Below, piece after piece: positions 35,930 through 47,551 of a stretch of DNA of 64,000 nucleotides (position 1 is the stretch's first letter; every line of letters begins with the position of its first letter). The DNA is from Bactericera cockerelli. Taxonomy: Eukaryota; Arthropoda; Insecta; Hemiptera; Triozidae. The translations under genes and the position numbers were made by a program. The notes under the pieces are model-generated. The model made no database searches. It saw only the letters and a list, made by a program, of their open reading frames with translations, and was not told the origin of the DNA. The stretch is from NCBI GenBank assembly GCA_024516035.1, contig JAMCCL010000138.1:1-64000 (forward strand). Direction: 5' to 3'.

Positions 35930-36543
35930 TTGGTATACTGCACTAGTAGGTATTACAGCGATAAGACTAGATCTCTCATTTATTAAGAAAGAAACTTCTT
36001 GCGTATCAAAAAATGGACACTGAAGTACGAGTATCTAGTGTGGCATCAAAAAAAATTGTAGACCATCTCTGGTATTTGAGTGAAGAGGCAGTAGGGTTGG
36101 GGTTTTTTGATAGAGGTATCTCAAATGTTGTAAAATCTAACATGGTTAAGTCCCTCACTAAAGAGAGGAAGAAACAAAATAAATAGAAGTATGGTTGTAA
36201 GACCAAATATCTTATAAACTTGCTTAGCAAGGAGCTGGGCTTTTTTGTGTCAGAGGAGACGCAGGTTTTCTTTGAGAGGTTGCAAATAAACAAATCTTTT
36301 CTCTGTTTAGATCCTAGTGACTGGTGGGAAAATGAAAATTTCCAAGACGCGTATAACGAGATTAAATTCTTAAAAGTAGTAAACGATACAGCAGAAAGAG
36401 GAGTTGAATTGATGAGCGAATACAATAATAAGCTAACAAAGATTGAAAACCAAAAACAATTCGTCATTCAAGTTGTCAAAGATCACAAAAGTCAGTATCC
36501 TAAGCCAACAAAAGCGTATCTCTTGAAAACTCATAGCAAGTAG
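35930..36543 (+). pseudogene. Uncharacterised transposase-like C-terminal region
   Basis: Fragments in order: WYTA near 35,935, RLDLSFIKKE near 35,965, a VDHLWYLSEEAVGLGFFD segment near 36,058-36,112, SNVVKSNMVKSL, then an open frame 36,220-36,543 with FVSEETQVFFERLQINKSFL, DPSDWWENENFQDAYNEI, FLKVVNDTAERGVELM and QKQFVIQVVKDH. Stops and a frameshift interrupt the part before 36,220. I recall related uncharacterised proteins in repetitive families of arthropods, with a conserved NDTAERG block, but cannot name the superfamily. The acidic residue in that block could belong to a catalytic triad; this is speculation. Confidence 0.6.
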
Positions 36544-37284
36544 GATAGCAGGATTTACTTATTTGTGAACTTCTATATCACATTTATTTTAATAGTATGA
36601 ATAAATTAATATTATTACAATAATTATGTTTAATGTTCTTTTCTTCAACTTCAAATAAAAAAAATCTAATATACGATAGTTTTCTAATTTTCTACTTAGT
36701 ATTACGAAAAAACAGTAGTGAGTTACTTAGACAAATGCTATTATCAGGTGTCTCGATAATGCTGTGCTACCCACTAAAATTATTATGTACTAAATAATAA
36801 AAAGAAAACCCTTCTGTACATTTTACATTCTATATTTTTTTCTGTGAGATGAAGTTTCTTCAAGATAGGATCAACATTATGCTTAAAAACGTATATTGCC
36901 CCTTCCGATTGCAGATCTAAACTTAAAGGTCCCGGCGGCACGTGTTAACGACCTTTGATCGAGCTGAAACTTTTTCCAGATTTTTTTAATATTAATTGGA
37001 ACCATATTTTGCCGATGGAGCGAGAAAATTCTGACTTTCGAAAATAAGGGCCACCCTAATGTACCTACTGTGTAATTTTATAAGATTAGTCTCTCGTGTT
37101 TGGTACTCAAAATAAATCTTGAATTGATTATCTTATTATACTAATCAAGGCTTGCATGACAAATGCATATGAACAAAATTTATACCTACATCTTACTTAG
37201 TTTCAAGTGTACTTTTACTGATGAGAACCGTTTTCGTTCAATAACTCAGTGTAGTATGTACCATTGTACCTAGTATGAAGCTAA

Positions 37285-37475
37285 ACATTATTATTAAATA
37301 CTTTATTATTAGATATAAAAGACATATACATATGTGCAGTACAAGTAATTATTACAAAAATTAAAAACAATATAAACAATAAAAAGGGAAAAAAATAGAT
37401 AGATATGTATACACTGTATACACATAGATATGTCCTAACTAAAGGGTGGGATTTTTGCCAATGGCAATCTCTTTC
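37285..37475 (-). mobile_element. LINE 3' end, second copy
   Basis: On the minus strand: a diverged hairpin GGGTGAAAGAGATTGCC/GGCAAAAATCCCACCC around ATT, then CCCTTTAGTTAGGACATAT, an AT-rich stretch, ATATGTCTTTTATATCTAAT, then AATAAAGTATTTAATAATAA. It matches the layout at 31,160-31,355. Confidence 0.65.
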
Positions 37476-37479
37476 ACCC

Positions 37480-38260
37480 AACATTTAATATCTTGATGAA
37501 ATACCTATTTCAAATATTGAAAAAGAAGAATAGAGGATTTTAAAAAATATCATAGGTAACAAATAAGCACTTCGGTGTAAAGTTGAAAACTTGAAACCAA
37601 TAAAACAAAATGAAAAATTACTCAAATTATTCTGGATGACAGTTTTACAAACCATGTTTTATTTCAATACGTGCGTGTGACCCAGGGAACAAAAAAAATA
37701 GCCCTCTCTTTTCTCCCCAGTTGAGTGAAAAAGTGAAATATTGACAGCCAGAGAGGTGGGGGGAGCTTTTATCCAATTTTTTACCTTGCATTATTTCCAA
37801 TGTTTGGCCAGGAGGTTTGAATTTTTCAGTGTGAATACAAGGCTACCTTGCACCCATGTATTGTATATTGTGTATAAATAATAGTCTAATGGGTTTCCCT
37901 ACTACTGTGAATATTATATGATTATGTATTTATATACTGCACGATTTTTTTATATATTATTAACAAATTTAATTTGTGAATATCACAATTATCGCAATCC
38001 ATTAGGTTTGTGAATATCACGATCCAAGTAAAATCATGGGCGGGTAATTTGGAATTTTTTGTTCTTAACTTGGCATTTTAAAAAAAATTAAAACATTATA
38101 GATACTCTAACTTTTGCTCTTCTTGAAATGATCGCTAAAGAAAATCCTGAAGTATACTTTATGTTTTGGCTACGATTAGGTCCTGCTGTTATTTTACTGT
38201 ACGATATATGAACATAGATTCAGCAAGTTTATGATTAGTGTTTTCTTTTCTTTTGTTTAG
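37480..38260. other. AT-rich DNA, nothing recognised
   Basis: No coding block or repeat identified. Confidence 0.6.
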
Positions 38261-38261
38261 C

Positions 38262-38480
38262 TGTTCTTCTTCTTCTACTCTGTCTTTTCCCGCTTAGGCA
38301 AGGTCGACGTTGCGTGTCAGTCTTCTCCGTACTTCTCGGTCTTGTGCCTCACATATTCTGGCATCTTTTTCTCTCATATCTTCTTTTACACAGCATCTCG
38401 ACGACTTCTTAGGTCTTCCTTGTCCTCTGTATCCTGGCACCTGTATGTCTCTTCATTTCTTTCCCACGTATTCATCTTTT
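38262..38480 (-). pseudogene. LINE reverse-transcriptase C-terminal end
   Basis: Minus-strand fragments in two frames read RGQGRPKKS, CVKEDMREKDARICEAQDRE and VRRRLTRNVDLA, followed by a (GAAGAA)n microsatellite at 38,262-38,277. This matches the very C-terminus of common insect endonuclease/reverse-transcriptase LINE proteins (a G-x-GRP-x-x-W-x-D, then A-x-DR-x-x-W-R pattern). It is heavily 5' truncated; about 65 codons remain. Confidence 0.75.
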
Positions 38481-41479
38481 GATGCTATTTTTTTTCTCAA
38501 ACAAATCGAATCATTCCACTTAATGCAATGTCAATTTCTTTTCTTTTTCTGTCTCTATCCGTCGTAAAAATCAGGCAGTTTTTCAAAGTTTTTCAGGCAG
38601 TTATTCAAATTCAGAGAATAAACAAATCTGTCCTGTGGAAATTTAAAAAATCTCCATTGGCAGTAGGGAAAAGGTTTCGGTTAGTCCTGATTTATTAAGT
38701 TTCAGAGGACATAAAAAGCGAGACTTTCCTTCTGTTTTTTCATTCGTATATCCCTCTTCTTCATTTCTTTCAATGTACACCATTTCTTCTCTTGAGTATC
38801 TCAGTATCAAACTGACAGGCATCCGAATGCCTTTATTATCAAAAATGTGTTTTTTTCTTCTCATGTTTCGTGTCTCTTCTTTCTTTCATGTTTCCAAAAT
38901 CTTTTCTTATCCCTGCGGCTTTTTGCATTTCCATCCCACGCGACAAACAAAAAGATCACACAGGGAGTCAGCTTCAACCCCATTCCACGAGCATTTTGAA
39001 AAATATCAAAGGAAATTTTCAGTCTTAAAGTTACATCAGTCGATGTAAAGCTTCGTGAAATTTGGAATATTTTATTGGTCTGCAAAGGTTGGAGGGAAAA
39101 ATTGATTTATCTAGTATATAATAGCAATACTGTGTGATATTTTCATCTGAATAACAGAGATTAGAAAGCTAAAGATTTATTTGGTAATTCAAATCAAAAA
39201 ATTAAAGTGCTTCTTTCCCTATATTATTTTCCCTTTTAATTCCTTGTAAAATAAATAAATTTTATTTTCTCTTTCACAATCCTTTGTTAACAATACTATG
39301 AAAGACTCTTCTGTAATAGTCATTCCGAATATGATTACAATGATTTCAAGTTATGAGAGGTACCTACATAGATTCCTATTGGAGCAACAGTAGAGTTCAA
39401 TATCAGAAAGAACACATAGTTTGTATGTACTATGTACCTACAATTGTACAGAAAGAAACAACAAAGGAAAACCAAACAATCATATTGAACTTTCAGAAAA
39501 GCACAAGAGAACTTCTCACCCTAGATAAAAATTCCACCGCACAGATTTATGACTTTCCCTAAAACCTTTTTGACTTGGGTGGAGAATCTATAGAGGTACT
39601 CTCAGAACTTTATCGCGTGGAAAAGAATACTCTCATACATATTTCCGAACTTTAGTACCATAAATCTGTTTATTGGACACAATGTTACTTCGCAATCCGA
39701 CACTTCTAGCTATGCAACTGCTTCGATTAGTTGCGTTTTTCACCCAGCCCGTATGTCTTGGTGGTTGTGGATATAAAGGGTGTTATTTTCAGATAAAATT
39801 CAATTGACTATACAAAAGATACCAAAGAGAGTTTTCTTTTTTAATGTACGTATCAACAATTTATTATACCAAAGTCTCGAGGGGTTTTTTTTACACAAGT
39901 TTAGGTTTCTCTTGAAACCATCAAAATGAGATACCAATAAATTTTAATGCTACTCCACCACCCAAACCCATGTTAACTGTGTTTTCTTTTCTCGCACACA
40001 ATTCACAAATGTTGCCAGAACCAAGTTGTTTCTAAACAAATAGCCCCAGTGTAGTTTCAGAAATTGAAATTTTAAAATAGCCTGCGGTATCCTAGAATTT
40101 GAAGCATGCAGCGAGGTTCGTCTGAAGTATTCATAACTTGGGAGGTGTAGAGAAGAGGGTAAGAGGAAGCGATAGATTATCTAGGAGTTGTTGCGGTGAG
40201 AGAATCCATTCGTACACCCTCAGACTTGTGGCTTCTAGTCAAAACGGAGACCAGGGTCATTCCATGAATGCGAATGAAAATGAGGTGGCCCATGGAGTAG
40301 TGTAATTAAATATCTTTGTTTGCTTGTCCTCTGCGGACATGAGTTTCTATGACGGAGAAACGCCTGAGGATGTCAGTGTTAACCTTCTGATATTTTCCAA
40401 ATGGGGATTTTTTGTTAGCTTGTCCAATTGTGTTTTGGTAACTATTGTATTATTATTAATAATTAGTGTACATACTTGTAAAATTTATATGTAATATGAT
40501 TGTAACATTTTTAATAGTCTATTCTATAATTTCGTAAAATAAATTCCAGTATTTTAGTATCCTGATAATATTTTAGTCTATTATTTCTTGTTTGATGATA
40601 TCTATTTTCTGGTTTGTTGCAGGTCGTGTCAACTATCACCAATACCATATAAGCTCATACTAACCTCTACATGACACTTTCTCTGAGATGCAGTTTTGTT
40701 AATGTTCCAACAGAATAATTAAGAAGACACAGAAAAATATAAAAATAAATATTAATAGTTCCAATTACTTCTGTAAAATTATTGTGCCATAAAGTAGAAA
40801 TATTTGGCACGCAATTTAAATAATGACACATTTTCAAAAAGTGTTCCCCTAAAAAGGCCTACCAAAGTGTAAGTTGTTAAGTAATTTCTGATTCAAACAC
40901 ACATTGTCAAAAAAATTCACGAGCCAAAACCTAGACCAATATAACTAACTGTCCACATTTGAACTAACGAAAAGTCAATACAAATTGTGTCCAATAAAGG
41001 GCAGAATAAAATATTACTTTGAATACAATTTATTTTATAATCCCTAATATTTATAAATATACAAGATAATTATTTAGTATTTTAGAAATGTAGGTATCAT
41101 CAGGTAGGTTTAGTTTAGATAATGAAAGATGATTTAATGAAATTTAATTTATAGGAATGCAAAATTTGACTAGTAGCCGAAAGCTTCATCTAATTTGCAA
41201 CACTATTATGAAAAATAAATATTTTTGTGCCCTTATGTGTAAGTATTTAAAAATCTAAAGAGATCCCCAAATTTATTCTAAAAAAAAAGAAAGAACTTCC
41301 CATTCTGGATATTACAAGATAATAATATCATTTTCCTTGGTCAAATAATTAAAGAATTCCAAATAAAATAAAATAGAAAGTTAAGTAAAATTATTCGACA
41401 CAAACTTTGATATTCTGATTTAAAAAAAATCAACATAGTTCAACAAAGAAAAAAACCGTTTCCGTGGCAACCTTACAAG
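38481..41479. other. Flank upstream of the alpha cyclase exon
   Basis: No coding exon recognised. Open frames of 67-91 codons near 38,643-39,085 and 39,353 lack splice sites and similarity. The promoter of the alpha gene should be here or further upstream, but no TATA, initiator or CpG-rich patch can be singled out by eye. Confidence 0.5.
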
Positions 41480-41656
41480 ATGGCGTGCTGTCCATTCAGC
41501 TTTAGGAACAACCTAAGTCCCAATCAGCACAACGCATCCAGTACTCCTTCTCCAGGGGACCGACAGAGCTCCGTGCATCACTTTGAAGAAGAAGACATTT
41601 CCATTCTCAACTGTAAGAATCTCAACGAGGCAATCAACATACTGATACGTCCTTCG
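41480..41656 (+). CDS. GUCY1A1: Probable soluble guanylate cyclase alpha, first coding exon
   Basis: Fifty-nine codons from ATG (context ACAAGATGG) to a perfect donor GTAAGT at 41,657, in phase 0. It begins MACCPFSFRNNLSPNQ, has an acidic FEEEDISI stretch, and ends LNEAINILIRPS. From memory, the fly alpha subunit starts MACPFFRR, has an acidic stretch, and reaches MAIQLLTAPS after 54 residues; length, order and ends agree. If correct, this is the N-terminus of the alpha subunit of the nitric-oxide receptor, upstream of its H-NOX-like domain. The protein continues in exons not found here, so the first intron would exceed 20 kb. Opposite strand to the beta exons. The identification rests on a short, weakly conserved segment. 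Confidence 0.55.
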
Positions 41657-41960
41657 GTAAGTCATCAAAAATTGACATTTTGTCTTGAATGGCCCTGATG
41701 AAAGTCAGAAAAAAAACTAATAACCATCATCAAATAATCATTGACAGTCGTTTTCATCAAGGCATCATTGACAATCATCAAAATCAAGAACAATTATATC
41801 ATCATCGAGGACATTGTCATCATCTTCAGCACCAACATAAAAATCATTGTGACTGTCCCCATCAACATCATCCTCATTCCTTTAATTCCATCGTACACAC
41901 TGTTGTTAGTTTCAACAAAAGATTGCATGTCACTGCGGGTAGCAGCAATAAATGACAAGA
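41657..41960 (+). repeat. Degenerate ATC/CAT-rich stretch in the alpha first intron
   Basis: Repeated CATCA and ATCATC words run from about 41,715 to 41,885, giving His/Ile/Asn-rich chance frames on both strands. It begins just after the donor. Low-complexity intronic sequence. Confidence 0.6.
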
Positions 41961-42131
41961 AATAATAAAATATCTGGGTTAAATGAATACTTAACATTGT
42001 AGTACCTACAGCATTTTTTCATGGGTAAGGATTTGATACGAGGAGTTGTTTTATTACAAATGTAACACCTTCTCTTTTTGCAAAGGTCAAGTAGTCAGAG
42101 AACAAGTTGATGTTTCCTCAAGTAGTCAAGT

Positions 42132-42405
42132 AACAACAACTGTTGTTGTTGTTGTAACCAGTATAGCTTCAGCTGGGGTAGTGATGGTCTGCAATCATTT
42201 GCATTGGCTCGTCCTGAATTATATGTAGGTATATTTTTATTTGCGATTAATCATCTTTTGTTTTTTCTTTGTAAGCCAAAACTTTCCGGAGAACTGCAAC
42301 ATTGCCTAGCTTGTTAGAGTTGCTAGGTTTGGCTAGTTTGTCTTCTATTTATATTCCTCTGGGGTGACACTGGTCTTCTCCCATTCTTACGTCCCCCAGC
42401 CAGAC
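42132..42405 (-). mobile_element. SINE family A, second near-complete copy
   Basis: On the minus strand it starts GTCTGGCTGGGGGACGTAAG at 42,405, has a CAACTCTAACAAGCTAGGCA-type middle, a CAGGACGAGCCA block, GCAGACCATCACTACCCCAG, and ends with (CAA)n at 42,132-42,157. The central hairpin seen in the 35-kb copy is absent. No clear target duplication. Confidence 0.8.
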
Positions 42406-43078
42406 ACACTCAGTTTGCTGAGTCTAGATTGCAAGGGATACGTGTGTTTGGGTTACCACAAAATAATAATCTTGAATTTAAGAGATAATCAATGTAAAAA
42501 GTAATCAATAACTTCTACCTGCAGGAATTATAAAATATCAGCCTTCAATTAGACATCCAAAAAAAAACGACATCCCTGTCAGAACTCAACACAAAGAAAA
42601 CCAAAATGTCTTGTGTTTTCAATTGAAACGAGACAGCGGGTGGATGGAGGCTCTTTTATCTTGAATAATTATAAATAAAAATTATTTAATCAAACAATCA
42701 ACAAAGATTAACTCAATTATACTAAATCTGTGTAGCTTTCCAATTAAAATCCCCGCTTCTGCTGACTCTAAATTAGCCTGAACTCTGGAGTAATTTTAAC
42801 AGAATTCAGAGGAGTTTTTTAACGGTAAATATTGACTTAAATTTTCCGTAACTATCCATACTAATATAACAAGTTTAGATATTTTACCGTTTAGTCTGAA
42901 AATGTCAGTTTGCTGAAAATGAGGAAACATCAACTTGAATAACCAATTCGTTTTAAATAATCGGGTAGGTAAGTATAATGTACCTACCTATGCATAATTT
43001 CAGGATAAAAAGAAAACGCATTTTTTTAAGGAGTACAGACCGAGAGCTTGAAATTACAGAATCCCTTTATTCTTAAAA
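42406..43078. other. AT-rich DNA, nothing recognised
   Basis: Probable alpha intron 1 sequence, no element or exon identified. Confidence 0.5.
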
Positions 43079-43217
43079 AACCGACCTCAGAAGATTGATC
43101 GATAAGACGGCGTACGTTTAACCTGGAGGTCAACTGCTTCAAGTCCCGGTTTCAGGGTAGATTTAGTCAAGCGAGTTTGAGTAGTTGTGATACCACGAAA
43201 GTGATTAACCCAAACAA
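43079..43217 (+). mobile_element. Short SINE-like element, copy 2 (family C)
   Basis: Starts CCGACCTCAGAAGATTGATC, contains CTTCAAGTCCCGGTTTCAGG and a GTAGATTTAGT block, and ends CACGAAAGTGATTAACCCAA with a CAAACAAACAAAAA tail. Order and spacing agree with 27,523-27,670 apart from the missing left palindrome arm. Confidence 0.65.
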
Positions 43218-45130
43218 ACAAAAAATATGATAACTTTTATTCTTCAAAAACTTGTAAAAGCTATTCAATATAAAATAATGTTATTTTTCACATAATTATA
43301 TTGAGTCTGCCTCAAGATACCTATGTGCAAGATATAACCTTGCATTTTACTCATACATACTTACTAATACCAATGTATACCTACCTTTATAATTTTTATA
43401 ACGATTACAAACGCATCATACCATACTGTGCTATAACGTCCTTATTTTTAAAATTCCCTAAATTTGTCACGGTTCTCCTATTCTTTTCAATATTGCACTT
43501 TATCAAGTTTTTCTTGTAGAGTTATAAAAGCAAAAGATGCCGAGTATTTTTGCCCATATCTTGCAGAGAAAACTTTTATATTAAAAATCCAAGAAGAGAA
43601 GTCTGTAGAGATAAGTGTTTACTATTCAGATTGCTTTCTTTGTGTTAAACTGGGCCGACTTATTTCCAACAAACTATTTCTTACTGGTATGTTTCTGAGA
43701 TTCAAGTTTAGTTTAACAATTTGTTTCCAACTATTTCCTTGGCTGTAGCTGTACCAGCTGTATTCACTTTGATACTAATATTATTCTTAGATATCTTTTT
43801 TGAACTTGACCAGCTAGTTCCTAATGAACTATTTTCTCGCTTGTATAGTTTGGCTATGCAAATTTACCTATACCTAACTGCCTCTATTTGATATTACTAA
43901 AATTCTCTTGTTGTAGCCATTTCTTTGAATTTCTGGGCGAAAGTCAGTCGTTTTGTTTCTTGAATATTTCAATTTGATATTCTAAGTTTCTCTGGTCCTA
44001 ACAACTTTCTTTCTTAAAATAACCTAGATATCGCTGCTTAAAAGTTAGTAGTTTTGTTCCTAAAAACTTTTCAATTATATATTTCAAGTCGTCTCTCGGT
44101 CCTAAACTTTTAACAATTTTGCCCTAGGTTATAAATAATTAGGTAGGTAGGTATTCTTTGCGAGAAAATTGGTCGTTCTGTTTCTAAAAGTTTCTTCAAT
44201 TAGTATCAGATACACCTAAAATATTGTATAGTACAAAAATAAATGATAAATGGCTGATACTGTATATCATAATTTAGTCCATTCTTTTAGCTGCTTTACC
44301 CACACAAATTTCGTATATCACTATTTTCATGGAACATTTTAGAGAGTCCTCACATCTCTATTTTTCTGGTTCTTTTTTATTATAATTATTAATTATTTTA
44401 GTAGGCTCATTTTTTTTATGAAATCCTTTTTCTCATTTAATATTGCTCAACCCTTACCATTGTATTGTGATTTCCGGACTTAATAGTCAGGTGACAGATA
44501 TGTCACACGGTCGAGAAGTTCTCAATATATAGGTACAATTATTTATTTGTCCAGTTAAAAAAGGAATAACAAAAAAAGAGAGAGAATAAAAAGAGTACAT
44601 TCCAAACATATTGGGTAACTTTAATAACATGGGAATTTTTTTGATATGATCGTATTGACCGTATACGTTTGGAATATTTGAGCAACCAAGGTCCCACTCA
44701 TAAAGGATTCATCTCATTGATACTCTAAGTAGCGTGACGTAGACTCTAAAGAAGTTTGGAACCGGGTATTCCCAAAAATAAGCAGTCGAAATTTTTCGGA
44801 GTTATGTACTTAATTAAACACATACACAAAATCTATAATAAAATAAATAGTAGGTATTAGTGCATTCAAAAGTAGAGATGGATTATGTTGGAAAGCAAGG
44901 AGAGAGAATGAAGGGAAAAGTAAAGAGAGGTGAGAAAATAAAATAGAGAGAAAGGGACAAAAATAGAAACTAAATCTAAAAGACAATAACATTTATTATT
45001 ATTTTATTATAGGTGATAATAATAATACAATATAGATATAGGATAGTATCATAACTATCATAAGTAGATAGAGAGCAGAAGGGAGTTATGGCAAGGGAGA
45101 TATAAAAACAGCTTTGTTATGTCACGGATT
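43218..45130. other. AT-rich DNA, nothing recognised
   Basis: Frames near 43,301-43,748 (72 and 94 codons) have no recognised similarity. A CTTGTAG|AG acceptor-like site at about 43,520 precedes part of the second, but no donor or conserved block supports an exon. Confidence 0.5.
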
Positions 45131-45430
45131 AATCTAGTTGGACTATTTTCTTCCCTTCTTCCTCTCTTTATCCCTAAATCTCTCTCTTTCCTTCCCTCCA
45201 TCTTTTTTCCCCTAAATCTCTCTCTGCCTCTCTAAATCCCTCTCTCTATCCTTTTCTGTCACTCACAATCTCACCGTTATTCAAGCTCTCCCTATCATTC
45301 TCTGTCTGTCACTCAATCAGTTCTCTCTCTGTTCTCTTATTATATATCTCTATCACTCAATCCCCTAACTCTCTGTCTCACTCTCGCTCCCACGCCCGCC
45401 TATGTCTGTCCTTCTCTCAGGTTTTCCATG
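45131..45430. repeat. Pyrimidine-rich CTCTCT/CCCT tract
   Basis: About 300 bases of CT-rich plus-strand sequence with frequent TCTCTCTC and AATCTCTC words. A purine-rich plus-strand patch precedes it at 44,880-44,960. Low complexity, no gene. Confidence 0.7.
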
Positions 45431-45708
45431 AATGAGTGACACTTTTCTACTTTATTATATTCCGGGAGGGGCGGCAGAAGGTTCGACTTTTCGTTTACGA
45501 AATCCATAATCAATACGACACGCGAAATCCTTCATGTTGGAAGGAAAGGGAAGGATGTATTGGATGAAAGGAGAGAGATAGAGATGTAGAAAGGGAAGAT
45601 AGAGGAAGAAAGTAGTGGAGAGGAAAGGATTAAAGGGAAGAGACAAGGGCGGGAGTGATAATGTGGAACATACCTATAGGGTGTGAACAGTATAGTATTG
45701 TGTTCCAA

Positions 45709-46185
45709 ATACAGGGTGTTAGATGTCGTGAAATCTGTAATCATAGCTGTTTTCCAACAGTTTTGTATGATTTTATTTATAAATATAGTTGAATACGTAC
45801 CTATTTGTACAAAAACGTTTGATAAGATTGAGCTTTCAGTTTGCACTACAACAAAATACTAATATAGTACTTCAGTATCTTTGAGAAAAGGTAGGCAGTA
45901 GCCAACCAATTATTATAGCACTTGAACAGCACGGAATTTCGGAGAGAAAAAAAAGAAAGTTTCCTATGATCTGTTTTCGTGCACATACATACTTATTTTG
46001 CATCCCATTGAGCTTTTAGATCAAGTAGAGAGTGAGGCTGTACGCTTTTGTCATGGAGTTACTATTTTGGATTGAAAAAATCTAAAAGTCACAAGAGTAA
46101 AAAAACCTGATCATAAACATATATTAACAATAAAACGTTGTTTCACAAGACATAGTGACTCCCTGAAACTTTCAATCCACCCTGT
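45709..46185. other. Possible MITE bounded by TACAGGGTG/CACCCTGTA
   Basis: TACAGGGTG near 45,711 and CACCCTGTA near 46,177-46,185 are inverted and each bounded by TA, like the MITE at 30,540-30,979. Beyond these 9 bases the arms do not match by eye, so this may be two unrelated sites. Confidence 0.25.
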
Positions 46186-47464
46186 AATGAAAATAAAACG
46201 TCGGATTGAGAGAGACAGATTTTTATTCTTGCTTTTTGAAGCATACTGTAGGAAGAAAGACGTTCAAGTGTAAAGCGGTAATAGGCGGCTCAGACTGTGT
46301 TGAACAAGTAACGCAAGTTTACAAAGTTATTCAATCGATTTAACATTATGGATTTTTTTACAAAACTTTGAATAAACCTGTAAGCTCTTCCTTGTTTATC
46401 TTCTTGGTCATAAATTACAGGAAACCTTTGCTGTGGAAAACAAGAATTACAAATTTTAAGTAAGTATCCACACTCTTTTGGTGCTAGAATCAAAGCAATT
46501 CATCATTTTGATATTATTGTTGACAATATATTTTTAGAAATAGCTATATGTATCTACTAACAAATCAGCAAAACATTCCTACTATCTTTTTGTTCCGTTT
46601 ACTGTCGAAACTCTAGAGCCGTTATGTAAAGATGCAAAGAAGTAACTGCAAGATCTAGGACAACATTTGACAACTTTGAGCACGGTGCCGAATCTTCTGC
46701 TCTGGTTGAGAAGTTTAATTCTTTTTGAATTTAAAAATAATATGTCAGTAGAAGGCTCAGTAGGGTATAAGTCTAGATTAGACGAAAAGCTTGACACAGT
46801 AATTTCCGCCATTTAGGAGACTCACACAAAATGTATAGTGTCCAATTTTTAGGTATTTCCTTGGATTCTCAAAATGTTTAATTTCAAATATCCACAAAAT
46901 GTATAGTAGCTAATTAGCTATGTTCCTATATCGATTATGTTCCTAAATCGACTAAAGGTTAAACAATGCACAAACTTCAGGACGGAATTTTGGAACATGG
47001 AATTTTTTTACTTCAATAAATAAATATATTAACAAATGCTTTATTTAGTTTTTACACATATAAAACTTCGTCCATTTTCTTACCGTCGGGGATAGACCCC
47101 ATTATGCTCACAGCATTCCCTTTTTGAATGGGCATGGAATTTGGTAATGGAATACCATAGAAAAAAGTAATATATCCTGTTATTTATGTATTATTTCAAA
47201 CGTTCAGACCAATTTAGGGCCCCACTCGCCCGCCCTGGCTTTCCCCCCAAGGCTAGACTTTGGCCGCCTTTCTGTCCGCACTGAGCTTTAACATCACGTT
47301 CCACATCCTCTGCATTGTGTCCCAAGTGGCTCTGAGAATGCTTCAAGTTCTACATGAGTTTTCATATTCCTGCCAGACAGCTGTAGATTATTTCCAGCTA
47401 TACTGAGGTGCCTTCGCCTATATGTATACAGGATGGAACGTTAAAAAATCAATAACCTATTCAA
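46186..47464. other. DNA with two unassigned minus-strand frames
   Basis: Minus-strand frames 46,582-46,812 (76 codons, starting MAEITVSSFSSNLDLYP) and 46,290-46,437 (preceded by an acceptor-like TTGTTTTCCACAG) are both clean. I recognise neither, and they do not join in frame convincingly. The GC-rich patch at 47,225-47,300 also has no recognised coding content. Confidence 0.4.
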
Positions 47465-47551
47465 AATCAAATAATAATAAGATCGTCTTCTTCATACTGC
47501 CCGACTAGGTCCCATTATTCCAGCAGTAAACCCAACATATATTATTCTGTG
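47465..47551 (-). mobile_element. Family D SINE, 3' fragment
   Basis: On the minus strand it reads GGGTTTACTGCTGGAATAATGG, then TCGGGCAGTATGAAGAAG and an AT-rich (ATT)n-like tail, matching the body and tail of 26,130-26,248. The head is missing. Confidence 0.7.

Larger units (their letters stand above)
34377..37060. repeat. Large inverted duplication of a DNA transposon
   Basis: Left arm 34,377-35,525 and right arm 35,752-37,060 are near-identical reverse complements around a 226-bp spacer. The outer ends are TTAG(T/G)GTGGCCCTTA in inverse orientation, followed by a divergent patch of about 35 bases. The left arm lacks about 168 bases present in the right arm (36,406 to about 36,573). Both arms carry the same SINE insertion at the same site, so they descend from one copy that already held the SINE. 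RNA read across it could fold into a hairpin of more than 1 kb. Confidence 0.9.

Noticed and set aside
36006..36467. 153-codon minus-strand frame
   Set aside because: Antisense shadow of the transposase-like ORF in the right arm of the inverted duplication.
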